Shown here piece by piece: positions 37,426-48,044 of a stretch of DNA of 64,000 bases. How positions within the stretch are numbered: the first letter of the stretch is position 1; the number at the start of each line of letters is the position of its first letter. The DNA is taken from positions 4,833,631 through 4,897,630 of the forward strand of contig BCIO01000001.1 in the NCBI GenBank assembly GCA_001599975.1, in the 5' to 3' direction. The notes beneath the pieces are model-generated. The model was not told the origin of the DNA, made no database searches, and was given only the letters and a program-made list of their open reading frames with translations. Source of the stretch: Cystobasidiopsis lactophilus (taxonomy: Eukaryota; Basidiomycota; Agaricostilbomycetes; Agaricostilbales; Chionosphaeraceae). Made by a program: the position numbers and the translations under genes.

Positions 37426-37981
37426 CTGTCAACGTCGCTGGCTGCTGATAAGAATTCGAGCGTCACTTTGGGGCAGCACTTCTTGAACCCGAACCGCCAC
37501 TGGTTTCCTGGAAATTGCTGCCTGATTGCTTTCTGAAGCTTCCTGAGCGAGCCAATGCAGACGCCAGCATGGCTGATTTGGCCAGGCTGCCTGATTTCTT
37601 CCGAAAACGAACGACAAGCTGTGACTAGGCCAAGCGTTTGATTCTCAGTTCCTGCCCTCATTCAATCTGCTCTACTATGCTTTCAAAGAAGTACTGCCTA
37701 GCGAAAAGTCCTTATTTGTGAAGCGATCCGGCAGCTGTGGAAGCGGGCGACTTTGCACTTGGTGGCAACCGGTTCTTTAGACCTAGCAAGATCCCGATAA
37801 ACCCTTCACGCAACTACAAATAGGCCAAGAAGTGACCTGGTAGGCTAGTTCGGCTCAATGATTGGTCGGTTGCAAGGCTGACTGAACTCTGCTTTCGAAG
37901 TTGCTAGATCTGCCCACTTGTGACTTGTACATCGGTGTGCCCAGATAGCACGAAGACCAAATTTTACAAACATCTTCACCG
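37426..37981. other. Intergenic region with unresolved 5' end of next gene
   Basis: About 550 bases between the phosphofructokinase start and the first readable exon of the next plus-strand gene. A possible first exon, ATGATTG at 37858-37864 with a donor at 37865 and an acceptor before 37956, would join in phase, but I cannot confirm it. Confidence 0.35.
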
Positions 37982-38796
37982 CACGCCACCAACATCGAGG
38001 CGTGGCAACCTCAAACAGATGCCATCCTCGCCTTGCTCTACCCGGACCACCTCCTAGACCTGGACGCCGACGAGCCAGAGCGGCAACTAGAAGGCCGACA
38101 GCAAGTACTGGCCTCCACCAGCTCCGTCGAGCTGTTCGAAACCTTGGCCAAGCCGCGCATCAGCTCGACGACGGTCACCTGGAAGCGCTCAAAGGCGCGC
38201 AAGTTCCACCTCCAGTCCCTCGGCATCCACGTCGACTTNAANGAGCCGNCNCCTTTGTCCCAGTCCACCTCCTCGGCCGTGGACACCCTCGAACCTNATG
38301 GCCGGCCCAGCTTGCCTGGCATCAAGACGAACGTCTCGAAAGCCAGCTCCCCAGCTTCGGCGCCCGTGCCACTGACCAACCAAGCCGCTCTAGTGATTTC
38401 AATATCCCGCGCTCCCACGCCGCTCAGCCCACCGCCGCTGGACTGCCGGAAAGTGGAAGCGTTGCTGGCGTGGAGCAAGGATGCGCTAGCAGGCGAGAGC
38501 GTCCAGACGCTGGAGGAGCTGCAGGAAAGCTTGGTCGAGGCAGTCAGTAATGTCCGCGAGGCTTTAACATATGCGGTCGAGAAGCGGGAGAAGCTCAAGG
38601 GCGACGGCGAGAGGTACGACCAAATGATCCAGGTGTGTCTCCCTTGACCTTCCTTTGGCGTTCCATTGTGATCTGATGCTCATAAGGTGATGCTTAGACC
38701 ATAGCCTTTCCTATCATCTAGTTCTAATTGAATTCAATCCTTTTCGGTCAAAAGATGTTCGTGCAGCACATGTATGCCCAGATTCAAAAGCCATAG
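37956..38796 (+). CDS. Unknown protein, 5' end unresolved, contains ambiguous bases
   Basis: A readable frame runs from about 37982 to 38632 and splices (phase 0) to a last exon 38755-38796. It has no in-frame ATG before a stop at 37946, so the start lies in an upstream exon. Sequence such as WQPQTDAILALLYPDHLLDL and SSTTVTWKRSKARKFHLQSL looks conserved, and the C-terminal half (VEALLAWSKDALAGESVQTL, VREALTYAVEKREKLKGDG) is helical. I do not recognise the family. Five ambiguous bases (38239, 38242, 38249, 38251, 38297) obscure the middle. Its stop codon overlaps the 3' end of the gene on the other strand. Confidence 0.55.
38239..38297. other. Ambiguous bases (N)
   Basis: Five isolated N positions at 38239, 38242, 38249, 38251 and 38297, all within the coding exon of the unknown gene. 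They do not change frame, so they look like unresolved base calls rather than a gap. Confidence 0.95.
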
Positions 38797-40075
38797 TCTT
38801 CAAATCGCATCTGAGCGAGCATCCTCCAGTACACCGATGCGAGTTCATTGGACAGATCGACCCACTCTTGCTGGTCATCGTCGTTCTCGTCGTCTTTCGT
38901 CTGCTCGCAACTCTCAGCTACTAGCCATAGCTCGACACCGGAAGACCTCACCAGAGATTGGTATTGCTGGAAAACTGCTTGAGACCAGCCAGCAGCGGTG
39001 GTGAGGCCGACGGCGAGCGGGATCGCTTGGGGGACTTTATGGCACTCATTGAACCAGAAGAGCAGCATGTGGAGAGCGGCGGCCTCGGGAGTCAGACCGG
39101 CACCTTCAACAGCGATGACTCTGGCAAAGATGGTGTCGAACGCCTCGACAGCTCTGGGGACGGTCAGCTTCTGAATGCACGGGGCAAGCCAGAACAAAAG
39201 TGCCCACCTCAGGCCAGACTCGACCACGATAGCCTGGCCGAAATACAGCAAGACATCTCTCAAGAAGTCCATGTATGCCAGCGGGCATGCTGGGGCGACG
39301 AAGTCAGAGGGTGGAGGCGCGACGGCGGCGGCGGCGTCAGAGTCCGGGTTGGCGGCGGTGGCGCGGACGGGGAGGCTGGTGAGCAAGGAAGTGGAGGGAG
39401 CCGTCGAGGTGGCCGAAGCCAAGATGGCAGCAGGTGTGGCGGCGGAGACGGGGACGGTGTGGGCTGGAGCTGGGGCGGCAGCGGCGGTGGTAGAGCTGCT
39501 GGGCGTCAGAGCCGAGGTGGACGTGCCAGAATCCGACAAGCCAGCTGCCATTTTGAGATCCTCGAAGAAAGAGACGGCGGCCTGGTTGATCTTGGCCACG
39601 GCGGCCTGCTGCTCCGATGTTTGAGGACCGAACGACGCCTTTGTTGGCAGATCAGCCCATGCCCAACCAGAATGAGATTCGAACAAACACACCTTGTTGT
39701 AGACTCCCAGCACCTTGTTGGCAAAGCCCTCGTCCGAGATGATCTGCGTCGCCGCCTTGCCGACATGGTCCTCCTTCAAGGCGATCTTGCCCAAGCTGAG
39801 CGCCATGGCGAAAGCTACGGCAAGGCTGGACAGACCCTGGCCAAAGGCGACGAGCTCTCGAGGAAGGGTAGAGCTTCGGAGCGCGGCGAGCCTGGAGGCA
39901 CGGGGAGCTTAGATTGAGCAGCTGTCAACAAATCTGAGTTGGAGAGGAGGCCAGCTCACCGTTTCTCGATGACAATCTCGGGGTACATGGCCATGTATTT
40001 AACAATGACCTCTTTGACCTTTTCGCTGCGCAGGGACGGCACGACAGGGACGGGACTGGGCTTGCGCTCGGCCAT
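38784..40075 (-). CDS. Unknown conserved-looking protein
   Basis: Exons 40075-39960, 39891-39693 and 39638-38784 (phases 2 and 0) give 389 residues. The N-terminus (KVKEVIVKYMAMYPEIVIEK, LVAFGQGLSSLAVAFAMALS) is helical. A low-complexity Ala/Ser/Thr-rich linker (about residues 150-210) leads to a hydrophobic helical C-terminal half (YMDFLRDVLLYFGQAIVVES, WALLFWLAPCIQKL, MLLFWFNECHKV). I do not recognise the family. The second intron is 54 bases, in-frame and stop-free, so a longer 407-residue form is possible. The last 13 coding bases overlap the convergent gene. Confidence 0.6.
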
Positions 40076-41764
40076 TGTGTACGTATGGAGCAAAAGTGTC
40101 GAAGATGAAGACTGCTGGGATGAGGTTGAGCAGTGATGGACCTTGTAATGAGGCTGTTCTTACAGAGCAAGACTTCGGCGACAGGGAAGCAAGCGGCCGA
40201 ACGAGAGCAAAAGATTTCAACGGGCGCACTGACCGTTGCCCAAAGCGACAACTTCTGGCACAATGGTCCTGAAGCACACCCACATCAACTCAACCAGAAG
40301 CAACGGTATTCAGCAAACAGAGCCATGAGACTCAGACTCGGCCTGCCGTTCGAAGGCCCTCACTTTCAGATGGCTCCGGCTCCAAAGCCTCGAGTGACTG
40401 TTCCATCGCACCCCCTCCGAGCAAACTCCTTTTTGGCCATCATGAATAGGGAGATAGAGCTAACGATACTTCACGCGCGTTGTAACAATGCAGAACGGCG
40501 ATGTTAGGGCTGGATTGATGTGCTTCTCTGGCCGCCCTTCCTTCCACACGCTTGCGGGTAAGGGCAGTGAGCGACGACGACACATCCCATAGCTGAATAG
40601 GGTACACAGTGAGTGTGCTAGAGAGTGAGAGACAGGTTGCAGGACAAGCAAATCGAGATCATTGGTGCAGTTTTGTTTGACTTGGTGGCGAAACCCACAA
40701 TTCTGTGCCTGGGACCGTTAGAGACCTTTGCAAAATACCCACGAGTTGACTGGGACCGACAAATTTGCTCCAATAGCCAAGTTGGCTGAGACATATTGCC
40801 GACGATCGCATAGTCACTGAGGCGAGTATCTGGCGCGCTCGACTTAGCTCTTCGAGCGAGTCGGTCAGAAACCAGACCTAGCAGCCACAGTGATAGTGCT
40901 ACCTTCTATAGCACTCGACAATGCGAAGAAACCTGCTCTCGGCCACGCCACACTCGACGCCTTTTTTTTTGTGTCCTGACTGCACTGGGACCGTTGGACA
41001 CGTTCAGCAATGCCACTTGGCAAGGCTCATACGTTCAATTCGTGCATTGAGCAGCAACCATGAGTGAAAACTTACGCCATTCGCGAGGCTCACGGCCAAG
41101 ACCGACTGCCGACGCATGATGGCTAGAGAAAGGCACAAATCGTTTGCAGCTTGAGAGCAGTGTTTGACGCCGGAAACCATGTCTATCATGCATCTCGTGA
41201 TCATAAATGGTGTCGGAGCAGCAGAAAAGGCAGCGGTCATGGAGAACTATTCGAGCATTGATTTTGCGACCGAAAAGGTCGGAGGAGAGCGGGCAATGAG
41301 ATGATCGCGTCTTTTGGCCAAGCCAGGCGTCTCCGATAACGACTGGTGTATGAACACGAGCCTTGAAGCGGCTTCGATCTGGCATCAGCCTTGACTGCGC
41401 GGAAATGAGAGGCCGCCGCCGAAATTGGCGCGCCCTGGTCGAAGGGTTCGCCACACTTGGTTTTGTCTAAAAAGTGATTCCAAAGAGGCAAGCACTACAC
41501 TGAGATCGTAACGGCACGAACTAGTAATACAAAGGCGGGTTTCCCGAAGAGCTCAATCGGAGCCTCACCGAGTGGACCTACTCCTTGGACATCTTGGACC
41601 TGCCTACAAGGCCGCTCTGTTCGCCATTTGGAAGTGCACCTTTGTAGGTCATCCAAGACACCAGGCGGGTTCTCCTTTCCGGCACTTGGTGCTTCTGCCT
41701 GGACACTTGCCGCACGATGCGGAACCCCGCGGCAATGACGAACCAGATGGCGTGTAGGTACTCT
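40076..41764. other. Gene-poor stretch, 1.7 kb
   Basis: The longest stretch without a supported gene. Open frames on either strand (up to about 140 codons) have no hydrophobic core, family motif or consistent splicing. A T10 tract lies at about 40969. No tRNA fold, terminal repeat or transposase-like sequence is visible. It flanks the 3' end of a secreted-protein gene. Confidence 0.5.
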
Positions 41765-42629
41765 TCAGAAGAAGTCGAGGCAGAACGCGAAAGAGAGGGC
41801 CAAGACAATGGGCAGAAGAAGCAATGCGGTCGCGATGCCAACAAACTGGACCGGAGGGCCAGCTGCCGAGACAAGCCTCGTCGAAGTGAGCGTCAGCACC
41901 CCGACGCCTGTCGGAGAGGTAAGAGAAGAAGACGCTCCTATTTCGGTGATGGTATCGACGGCATCCGAAGTTGATATCTGGGTGGACTCTGTCCGAAAGA
42001 GCTTGGTTAAGTGGCGCTCTCTAGGCTTAACGACCATGCTCACCTTCAACGACCACTGATGCAGATGATGCAAGCGAAGAAATTGCTGGAAGAGAAAGGG
42101 CGATTTTTGGGGAGAGCACGGTCGGCGCAGCAGCTGTGGCGGGCGCGGGAGCCGGAGCCAGTGTGATCGTCGCGAGAGTTTGAGTGAAGGTGGTTTGATA
42201 AGTCGCCACGACTTCAGTGGTGGAGACGGATTGCTCTGCTGTCGTGAAGAAGGTGCCCAAGAGCTGGACATAGTCGCGCCCAGAGAGGAAGCATTCCATC
42301 AAATGGCTTTCCGTTTTGGCGGCTAACGAGGAGCATTCGGAGGATGCCCCTTTGGCGGCATACTTAGTCCCAATGTCGTCCATCGTCTCGTCGTAGTGAA
42401 CCGTATCGTCCGCCGGCGGAGGAGCGTTGCCCATAAGAACATGGGCTGTCAGAGTGGGAACGAAGGTAGTATGGGGCGGAAGGGTAGTGGTAACTAGTTT
42501 CTGATTGGTGATGCTGATGACGGTCACGACGGTCGTCACAGAGAAGGACACTACAGGAGCATCTGCGGCCTTGGACAGGACGGCAAGAAGTCCCGTTGCG
42601 AAGAGGATCTGGAGGTGCCACAGGGACAT
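41765..42629 (-). CDS. Secreted or membrane-anchored protein, paralogue 1
   Basis: Exons 42629-42044 and 41988-41765 (phase 1) give 269 residues. An N-terminal signal peptide (LQILFATGLLAVLSKAADA) precedes a Thr/Val-rich region, then HVLMGNAPPPADDTVHYDE and FFTTAEQSVSTTEVVATYQT. The C-terminus ends in a long hydrophobic segment (IATALLLLPIVLALSFAFCL) preceded by a Ser/Thr-rich stretch. That pattern fits a GPI anchor or one membrane span. It is homologous over its length to the gene at 49890-50746 and shares its single phase-1 intron. I do not recognise a named family. Confidence 0.72.
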
Positions 42630-43548
42630 GGCCACTCATGACAGCCAGCAAGAAAAGGTAGAGGATGGCCGCCGAGAGGCTGGCTTGCTGTTTGAGGCTC
42701 GGCTCGGCTCGAAGACGATGGTCGAAACTTTGTGGCGTCGAGGCCGACTGTCGCCATTAAGAGGGCAATTGGCATCCGTTCAAAATGAAACATTTTGATC
42801 TATTGGTGTATCTGAGGGCCAGCGGGCAATCTCAAAAGGCGGCAGAGTGAGAGGCAGATGCAGTAAAAGAATGGCAGGAGGTTTCAGAGACGCTTCGGCC
42901 CGGAAAGCCTCAGATAGACGAAGGCAAGGGGACCACCATCGTGAAGATCGTTAAGCCAATCATTCGTGAAGCCAATAAATGTCGTCGTCGGTGCCAAAGA
43001 CTTCGCGCCACTGGCAAGCTTGGCCACATGCGCGCAACTCTGGTGGCAAAATTCTGCCTTGCTCCGGGCCACGACTGTCGACTGGGCACTTTGTTTTCGA
43101 AAACTGAATAGGCACAGACTCAAAGCTGGCCGGCAACTCCAACGTGGAGTGCGCGTCTGGGATGGAGCGAGATCAACCCTCTCGATGCGATTTGCCGTGG
43201 CATCTCAGCTTCCTGGAGCTTGGCTTGTGGACTGCTTCTTCGTTTCTTGGAACAAGCCTTCATGCCTTCAATGACATCCAACGTCTCGCCTCTCCAGCTG
43301 TGCTCCTCAGACTTGCCGCCGTTGCTGCTTGATGGTCTGCTCACGCCGAACGCCGGATGATGAACTGCTGCCATCTCTTTGAAACAAACGACATTGTTGT
43401 TCGATTTTCGTTCCCCAGTCATTACAACAAGACCAGAGGAATCGGGAAGCCACTGAGTGAGACACGACGTCCAGTACATCTTCGGAACATGACCTGCTCG
43501 TTCGTTTCTCATGTCTACTTTCGTCGAACCGCTCTTGCTGTCGAAGAC
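42630..43548. other. Divergent intergenic region, about 0.9 kb
   Basis: Lies between the anchored-protein gene (minus strand) and an unknown plus-strand gene whose start is uncertain. An in-frame ATG pair at 43357-43362 could move that start upstream. Nothing else recognised. Confidence 0.45.
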
Positions 43549-44694
43549 ATGTCCAATTTACAGAAAAGAAGAGCGCTCTGCGTAGCAAGGGCTCTACTCT
43601 TCTTTCTTCAGATGTACCGCGACTCGAACTCTCGCCGTGTCGAGGGATTGGAGCTCATTGCGTTCGGAGGGCCAATGACAATCTCAAGGGATCTTTTCCG
43701 GTGCCAGATCGACGGCAAGCAATATCTCGTTCAAGTCGAGTTTGACCCCGAGACCGGCGCATACAAGCCAATGGGTGCAAGGGTCGAAGAAGAAGAACGC
43801 CAAGAAGTGGCGCGTCTCCAAGACAAGAAGAGAGGACTGTCTTTCATCAGAGCAGTCGTTCCTTCGGGGCAGGTCTTTGGAAGTATTGTCCCTTCTCGGC
43901 CTGCGCTCTGGGTCCACCGAACCGAGACTGGAACGATCTTGGCAAGTTCCATCAATTGTTTCAATCATTGCACCGACACCGACTGACTGAACTGATTTTT
44001 CAGAGCCTCTGGAGCTTCCTCGCTCAGTGCAAGCCGAAATGGAATGGACTGGACCCCTCTTGGGAACACCGAGCCAGCATCTCTCGTCAGATCCTGCGAG
44101 CGTTCTGCCTCGCCGTTTATCATGGGACTCTCAAGGACTCATGGGACATAAGGCCTCATTACACCGTCGAAATCACGGGCACCGGCGTCAAGGTGTACAT
44201 CTCGGGGTGGACGGCGGCCCATCATGTCGAGGCCTTGGACGTCTATCGTGGTGAGAACAAGCCAGAGTGAGTGCGAATGCCCCTTGTATGAATTTAATTC
44301 CCTGCTTGACTGACATGCTGAAAGCGCTCTGCCTGCCTTTGCCGACCATGCTTTCTCGCATCACCGGCCCACGCTGCACGACCGCTTGGAACAACTCGAG
44401 CGCATACTGTACGTCCATTATTCCAACGACTCGCGATGAGGAGCAGGTTATGACCAAGCGAGCAGTATTGCCATCAAGAATTCGGGGCCACCAGCCGGAC
44501 TTAAGACGGCGTGTCAAATCTGTCACACTTTTACGGTCGTCGTGGAGCAGGCCATAGACGCGGTGAACTGGACACTTGGACAAACGAAGGAAGGACATCG
44601 TTTCCCGAAGGAGTACCCTGAGGCTGAAGAGCACAAAGAGAAGAAAGCGGCTCTGGCCGCCCTGCAGGTCCTCGGATCGCACTGCGGCTTATAG
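43549..44694 (+). CDS. Unknown protein, four exons, GC-AG intron
   Basis: Exons 43549-43941, 44004-44266, 44325-44408 and 44466-44694 join in frame to about 322 residues. The first intron has a GCAAGT donor and no phase-compatible GT alternative. Sequence shows LIAFGGPMTISRDLFRCQID, HYTVEITGTGVKVYISGWTA and a C-terminal half with FADHAFSHHRPTLHDRLEQL and a small Cys/His cluster (ACQICH). It has no signal peptide with the chosen start and no family I recognise. The start is uncertain: 43357, 43549 or an exon beginning at 43612 after a strong acceptor are all possible. Confidence 0.6.
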
Positions 44695-45004
44695 ATTCTC
44701 GTATGAGTTTGCATTTTAGAACTACAGCACATGAAGCCAACGCACAGGGAGGGAAATCTTTCGCCGACGTTTTTGCCACCCGCCCGGCTCGATGCCTGAC
44801 AATGGACGGCGAACTGCAGCAGCATTGCGTAGTGTGTGGGTATACGCCATTTCACTCCCCAAGACTTTTCCTAAAAGGTGAAAAGAAGACCACCAAAGCA
44901 AAAGCGAAACCCCAAAGTGTTCATAAAAGGCCGTGCGTGCGCTCCGAGAAAGCAAGAGCGGGAGAAGGTCTAGAGGATGATGCAGCCCTTGCAACCTGTT
45001 CGCC
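44695..45004. other. Convergent intergenic region, 310 bp
   Basis: Between the stops of the unknown plus-strand gene and Ras on the minus strand. It holds the two 3' ends. No feature recognised. Confidence 0.5.
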
Positions 45005-46237
45005 CTAGAAATCAGAATGCATCTGTAAGGTGTGTGGAAGGGAATGAGACGAACAGCCCGAGGAGTCGGCGTCCTTTTGAGCCATGGCCATGGTAGCTTG
45101 CTGTGTTGTTCGACCCGCCGTTTGTTCCTGTTCGCAATCGCACAGGTGTGAGAACCGACGAGCCCAAGAGTTTCCAAGGGAATGAAGCCCGAAACGAACC
45201 CGGTTGTATTTTCGGATCTCGCGGACCAGGTTGGCGAAGGCCTCGTCGACGTTGATGCGCTGCTTAGCCGAGGTCTCGATGAACCGGCACCCAAAGTGCT
45301 TTGCCAAATCCCTCCCCTCTGTGTGTCGCAATGGAGATGCCCTAATCAGCATGTGTTGCTTGGGCAGATTGTGGCGAGACGAGGCAACGCACCATGAGAG
45401 CCGACCTGGCGCTCGTACTCCAAGTCGCACTTGTTGGCGACGACGACGACTGGGAAGTAGTCCCGGTCCTTGACGCGCAGGATTTGCTGGTGGAAAGTCG
45501 ATCTGCGCGATGGGCCCATCCCGAGTGAGTATCTCGCAATGGTGTCGACGGCTTGGTAGGGCAAGACGACGCACATTTCTTCAAACGAGTTGCGGCTGGT
45601 TATTGAGTAGACGAGGAGGAAGCCTTCGCCCGTCCGCATGTACTGCTCCCGCATCGCGCTGCGTCCCACCAGACTCGGTTTAGTACCCAGTTCTGCTCCC
45701 GCCCAACGGACTTGAGCCGGTCGACCGCAACGCACCTGTACTCCTCCTGTCCCGCCGTATCCAGCACATCCAGCAAAGCCACCTCGTCGTCAATCACGCA
45801 TTGCTTTCTATAAGAATCTGAACACACGCCACGTCGAGATCCCCAATCAGCCGAGCCCGCCGACGAAGCCAAGTGGACGGGGGAGGCGCACCTTCTATGG
45901 TCGGGTCGTACTCGTCTACGAAGTGGGATTGGATGAACTGGATCGTGAGCGCCGACTTGCCCACGCCTGGACGAGCGCAAATCACGGAAGGGGCTTGAGC
46001 ACACCACTAATTCCCGTTGGGCGCTAAACTCACCACCGCCGCCGACAATGACTGTGATACGAACCCAGCATTACTCATCAGCAATGTCACTGATGATGGT
46101 AACGAGCCGGCGCACCTAGCTTGTATTCTCTCAAAAAGGTCTGTTATTGCCCGGCAAACAGGGGCACCAACGCTCAGCTCGCCGGCCTGACCAACCCGCA
46201 CGCAAGCGCGAATGCAATCCAAACTCACAGAAGCCAT
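45005..46237 (-). CDS. RAS1: Ras small GTPase
   Basis: Signalling GTPase upstream of cAMP and MAPK pathways. Exons in transcript order: 46237-46229, 46140-46116, 46051-46034, 45966-45892, 45817-45736, 45658-45575, 45502-45393, 45318-45200, 45127-45005, 214 residues. The first exon is 9 bases (MAS) and the third 18. Joined, they give [20 protein letters not shown], then [15 protein letters not shown] (effector loop), [19 protein letters not shown] and ETSAKQ, all canonical. The hypervariable tail reads [20 protein letters not shown] then DSSGCSSH and stops without a CaaX box in this model. A 28-nt in-tail intron would reach GCSCILIS but no stop follows. The 3' end therefore needs a transcript to settle it. 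Confidence 0.9.
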
Positions 46238-46681
46238 CGGAGCGCTCATTCGGTAGCTGCTCTCCAAGGTTCCAAAGGCAACACCAAGAACAAAAGTAAG
46301 GTTTGCTGCTCGCAGAGAGGACGCGCGCTCTTTTTTGTGTGGTTGTTATTCGAGGCGGTCGAGGCTGCTGTGGCCGGGCCTGGTGGATAGCGCCTGAATT
46401 GGGTATTTGTGAGAACACGGAAGAGGGTGGACGAGGAGCAAGACGGAGCGTGTGCGGCAAAGGCAAAGGCGAAGGCTTGATTACGAGATGGCCTCGATCA
46501 TGGATGGACCGGGTGACCTCTTGGTGGAAGGACTAGAATAGCTTGGAAGGGCAGATACAGTGGTTGGTTAATGAAGTGGGAAGAGGGCTTAGAAGTGCAA
46601 GGTGCATTTCACGGGGCTTTCGACCGGGTGGCAAAAAGGCGCCCCTCCACGCTCGTCCGCCCAGTCGCCGATGTTCCAAGC
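46238..46681. other. Intergenic region, 444 bp
   Basis: Ras promoter region and 3' side of the repeat-protein gene. A purine-rich patch (GAACACGGAAGAGGGTGGACGA, split at 46411-46432) is present but not a recognised element. No gene seen. Confidence 0.45.
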
Positions 46682-48044
46682 CTAGAACCTCTTGAATAGG
46701 AACTTGTGCAGCACAGGATGCGCCAGGAAGTCAGCTCGCCACGCCGATTCAGGGTAGCGCGAGGGCCGGTTCGCTGCGCAGAATCGCGCCCACTTTGCGC
46801 GGTGCCGTGTGGAGTGGCCGTCCCATATGCTCTCCAGGAACGAGTTGTAGCGCTGATAACCCTCAGACAAGAACACCTCGGGAGGTTTCTTGTAGATAAG
46901 CTGCGCATGGCCTTGGGTGAGGATGCAAAAGTCGACGACTGGGCGCGGGAGCAGCTTCCACTTGGCCGGAGGACTGGCTCCTAGGTAGACCCTGAGAGTG
47001 CCAAGTTCTGCCCAAGGAGGGGAGGCCGCCAATGAAGCCGAATCTTCAATGGCCGAGAGGCGGACTTGTTGGGTCCACTCCTTCAGGCCGACGACCAATC
47101 GGATGGCCCGACAAATGTAGTACATCACTTCCTGGCATCCCCTTTTGGTCATTCGGCTGGTCTTCTTGGATGTCCGCAAGGCGCGACCAAGGAGGATGTA
47201 GATCGTCGCCAGCGCTTCTTGATTTCGGCCAAGAGAGTCGCTCTTGAACTCGAAGACATAAAGCCACCTGGACGACCCTATTGCATGAGAACAACAGGCG
47301 CCCGTCATCAGATCAGGCTTCGTCGCTTATCACAGCGAATTCAGCCGCACCCGTGAATCCAGCGAACTCTGCCAAGCCGCCGGGCAGCGGCGATGATAAG
47401 GACGGGTACGAGGTGAGAGGATTTTCGTCGCAAAAGCGATTCCATCCAACCTGCGTGGTGCTCGTAGGCCCGCAGTCGTCGAATTGGCGGCGCAGGAAGT
47501 CGTAGCGCTCCTGGCCCTTCCCAAGAATGACCAGCCTCCCGTCCGTCTCTGGCACACTGGGTCCAATGCGCTTGATTCCGCGGGTGACCAAGCAGAAGTC
47601 GACGATAGGCACCCAATTGCAAGTGGAGCAGGCTCCGACGTAGATCCTGAGCATGGCTTGCTCTTGGCTCGGCAAACGCTTCTTCAAGCTGGCCGTGTCG
47701 GCCACAGCACTGACTTGGACAAATTTCCAGTCCTTGCCAAGGGTCTTCCTCACTCCGGCGTAAAAGCAATCCAATACAACCTCACAAGGTTTCATTTTCG
47801 GCGAAAATAAGTCGTTGCGCAAAGAACGCCGAAAGTTGTCATAGATGGATTGATCTCTGTCTTTGCGTATGCCCGCAAGCTCGAAGACGTATAGATATTC
47901 AGAAAGGCCTGATGGCAAAGGGAAATGCGACTAAACACATTAGAGCCAGCTTTTGAGAGCCAAACGGCCAAAGAAGGGTGATTTCTGACCTTTGAAGGAA
48001 GTTGGACGGGCAGACACGGCTGTAGAGGAAGAAGTTGTGGACAT
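46682..48044 (-). CDS. Unknown protein of two exon-encoded tandem repeats
   Basis: Exons 48044-47990 (MSTTSSSTAVSARPTSFK), 47908-47351 and 47277-46682 join in phase 1 twice and give 402 residues. Exons 2 and 3 each encode one copy of a repeat of about 190 residues. Copy 1 begins GLSEYLYVFELAG and contains VSAVADTASLKKRL, LRIYVGACSTCNWVPIVDFC. Copy 2 begins GSSRWLYVFEFKS and contains LSAIEDSASLAASP, LRVYLGASP...PVVDFCIL. The symmetric phase-1 exon is what exon duplication produces. The alternative is two tandem genes, since copy 1 would otherwise stop at 47313 and copy 2 has an ATG 4 bases later at 47308. I do not recognise the domain. Confidence 0.62.

Noticed and set aside
40076-41764. Possible transposon or relic in the gene-poor stretch
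   Set aside because: No terminal repeats, target duplications or transposase- or polymerase-like residues could be found by eye.
46682-47918. Two separate tandem genes instead of one repeat protein
   Set aside because: It would need a 4-base gap between genes and a second gene lacking any promoter. The phase-1 intron from 47350 to 47278 joins the copies cleanly. I keep it as an alternative in the feature entry.
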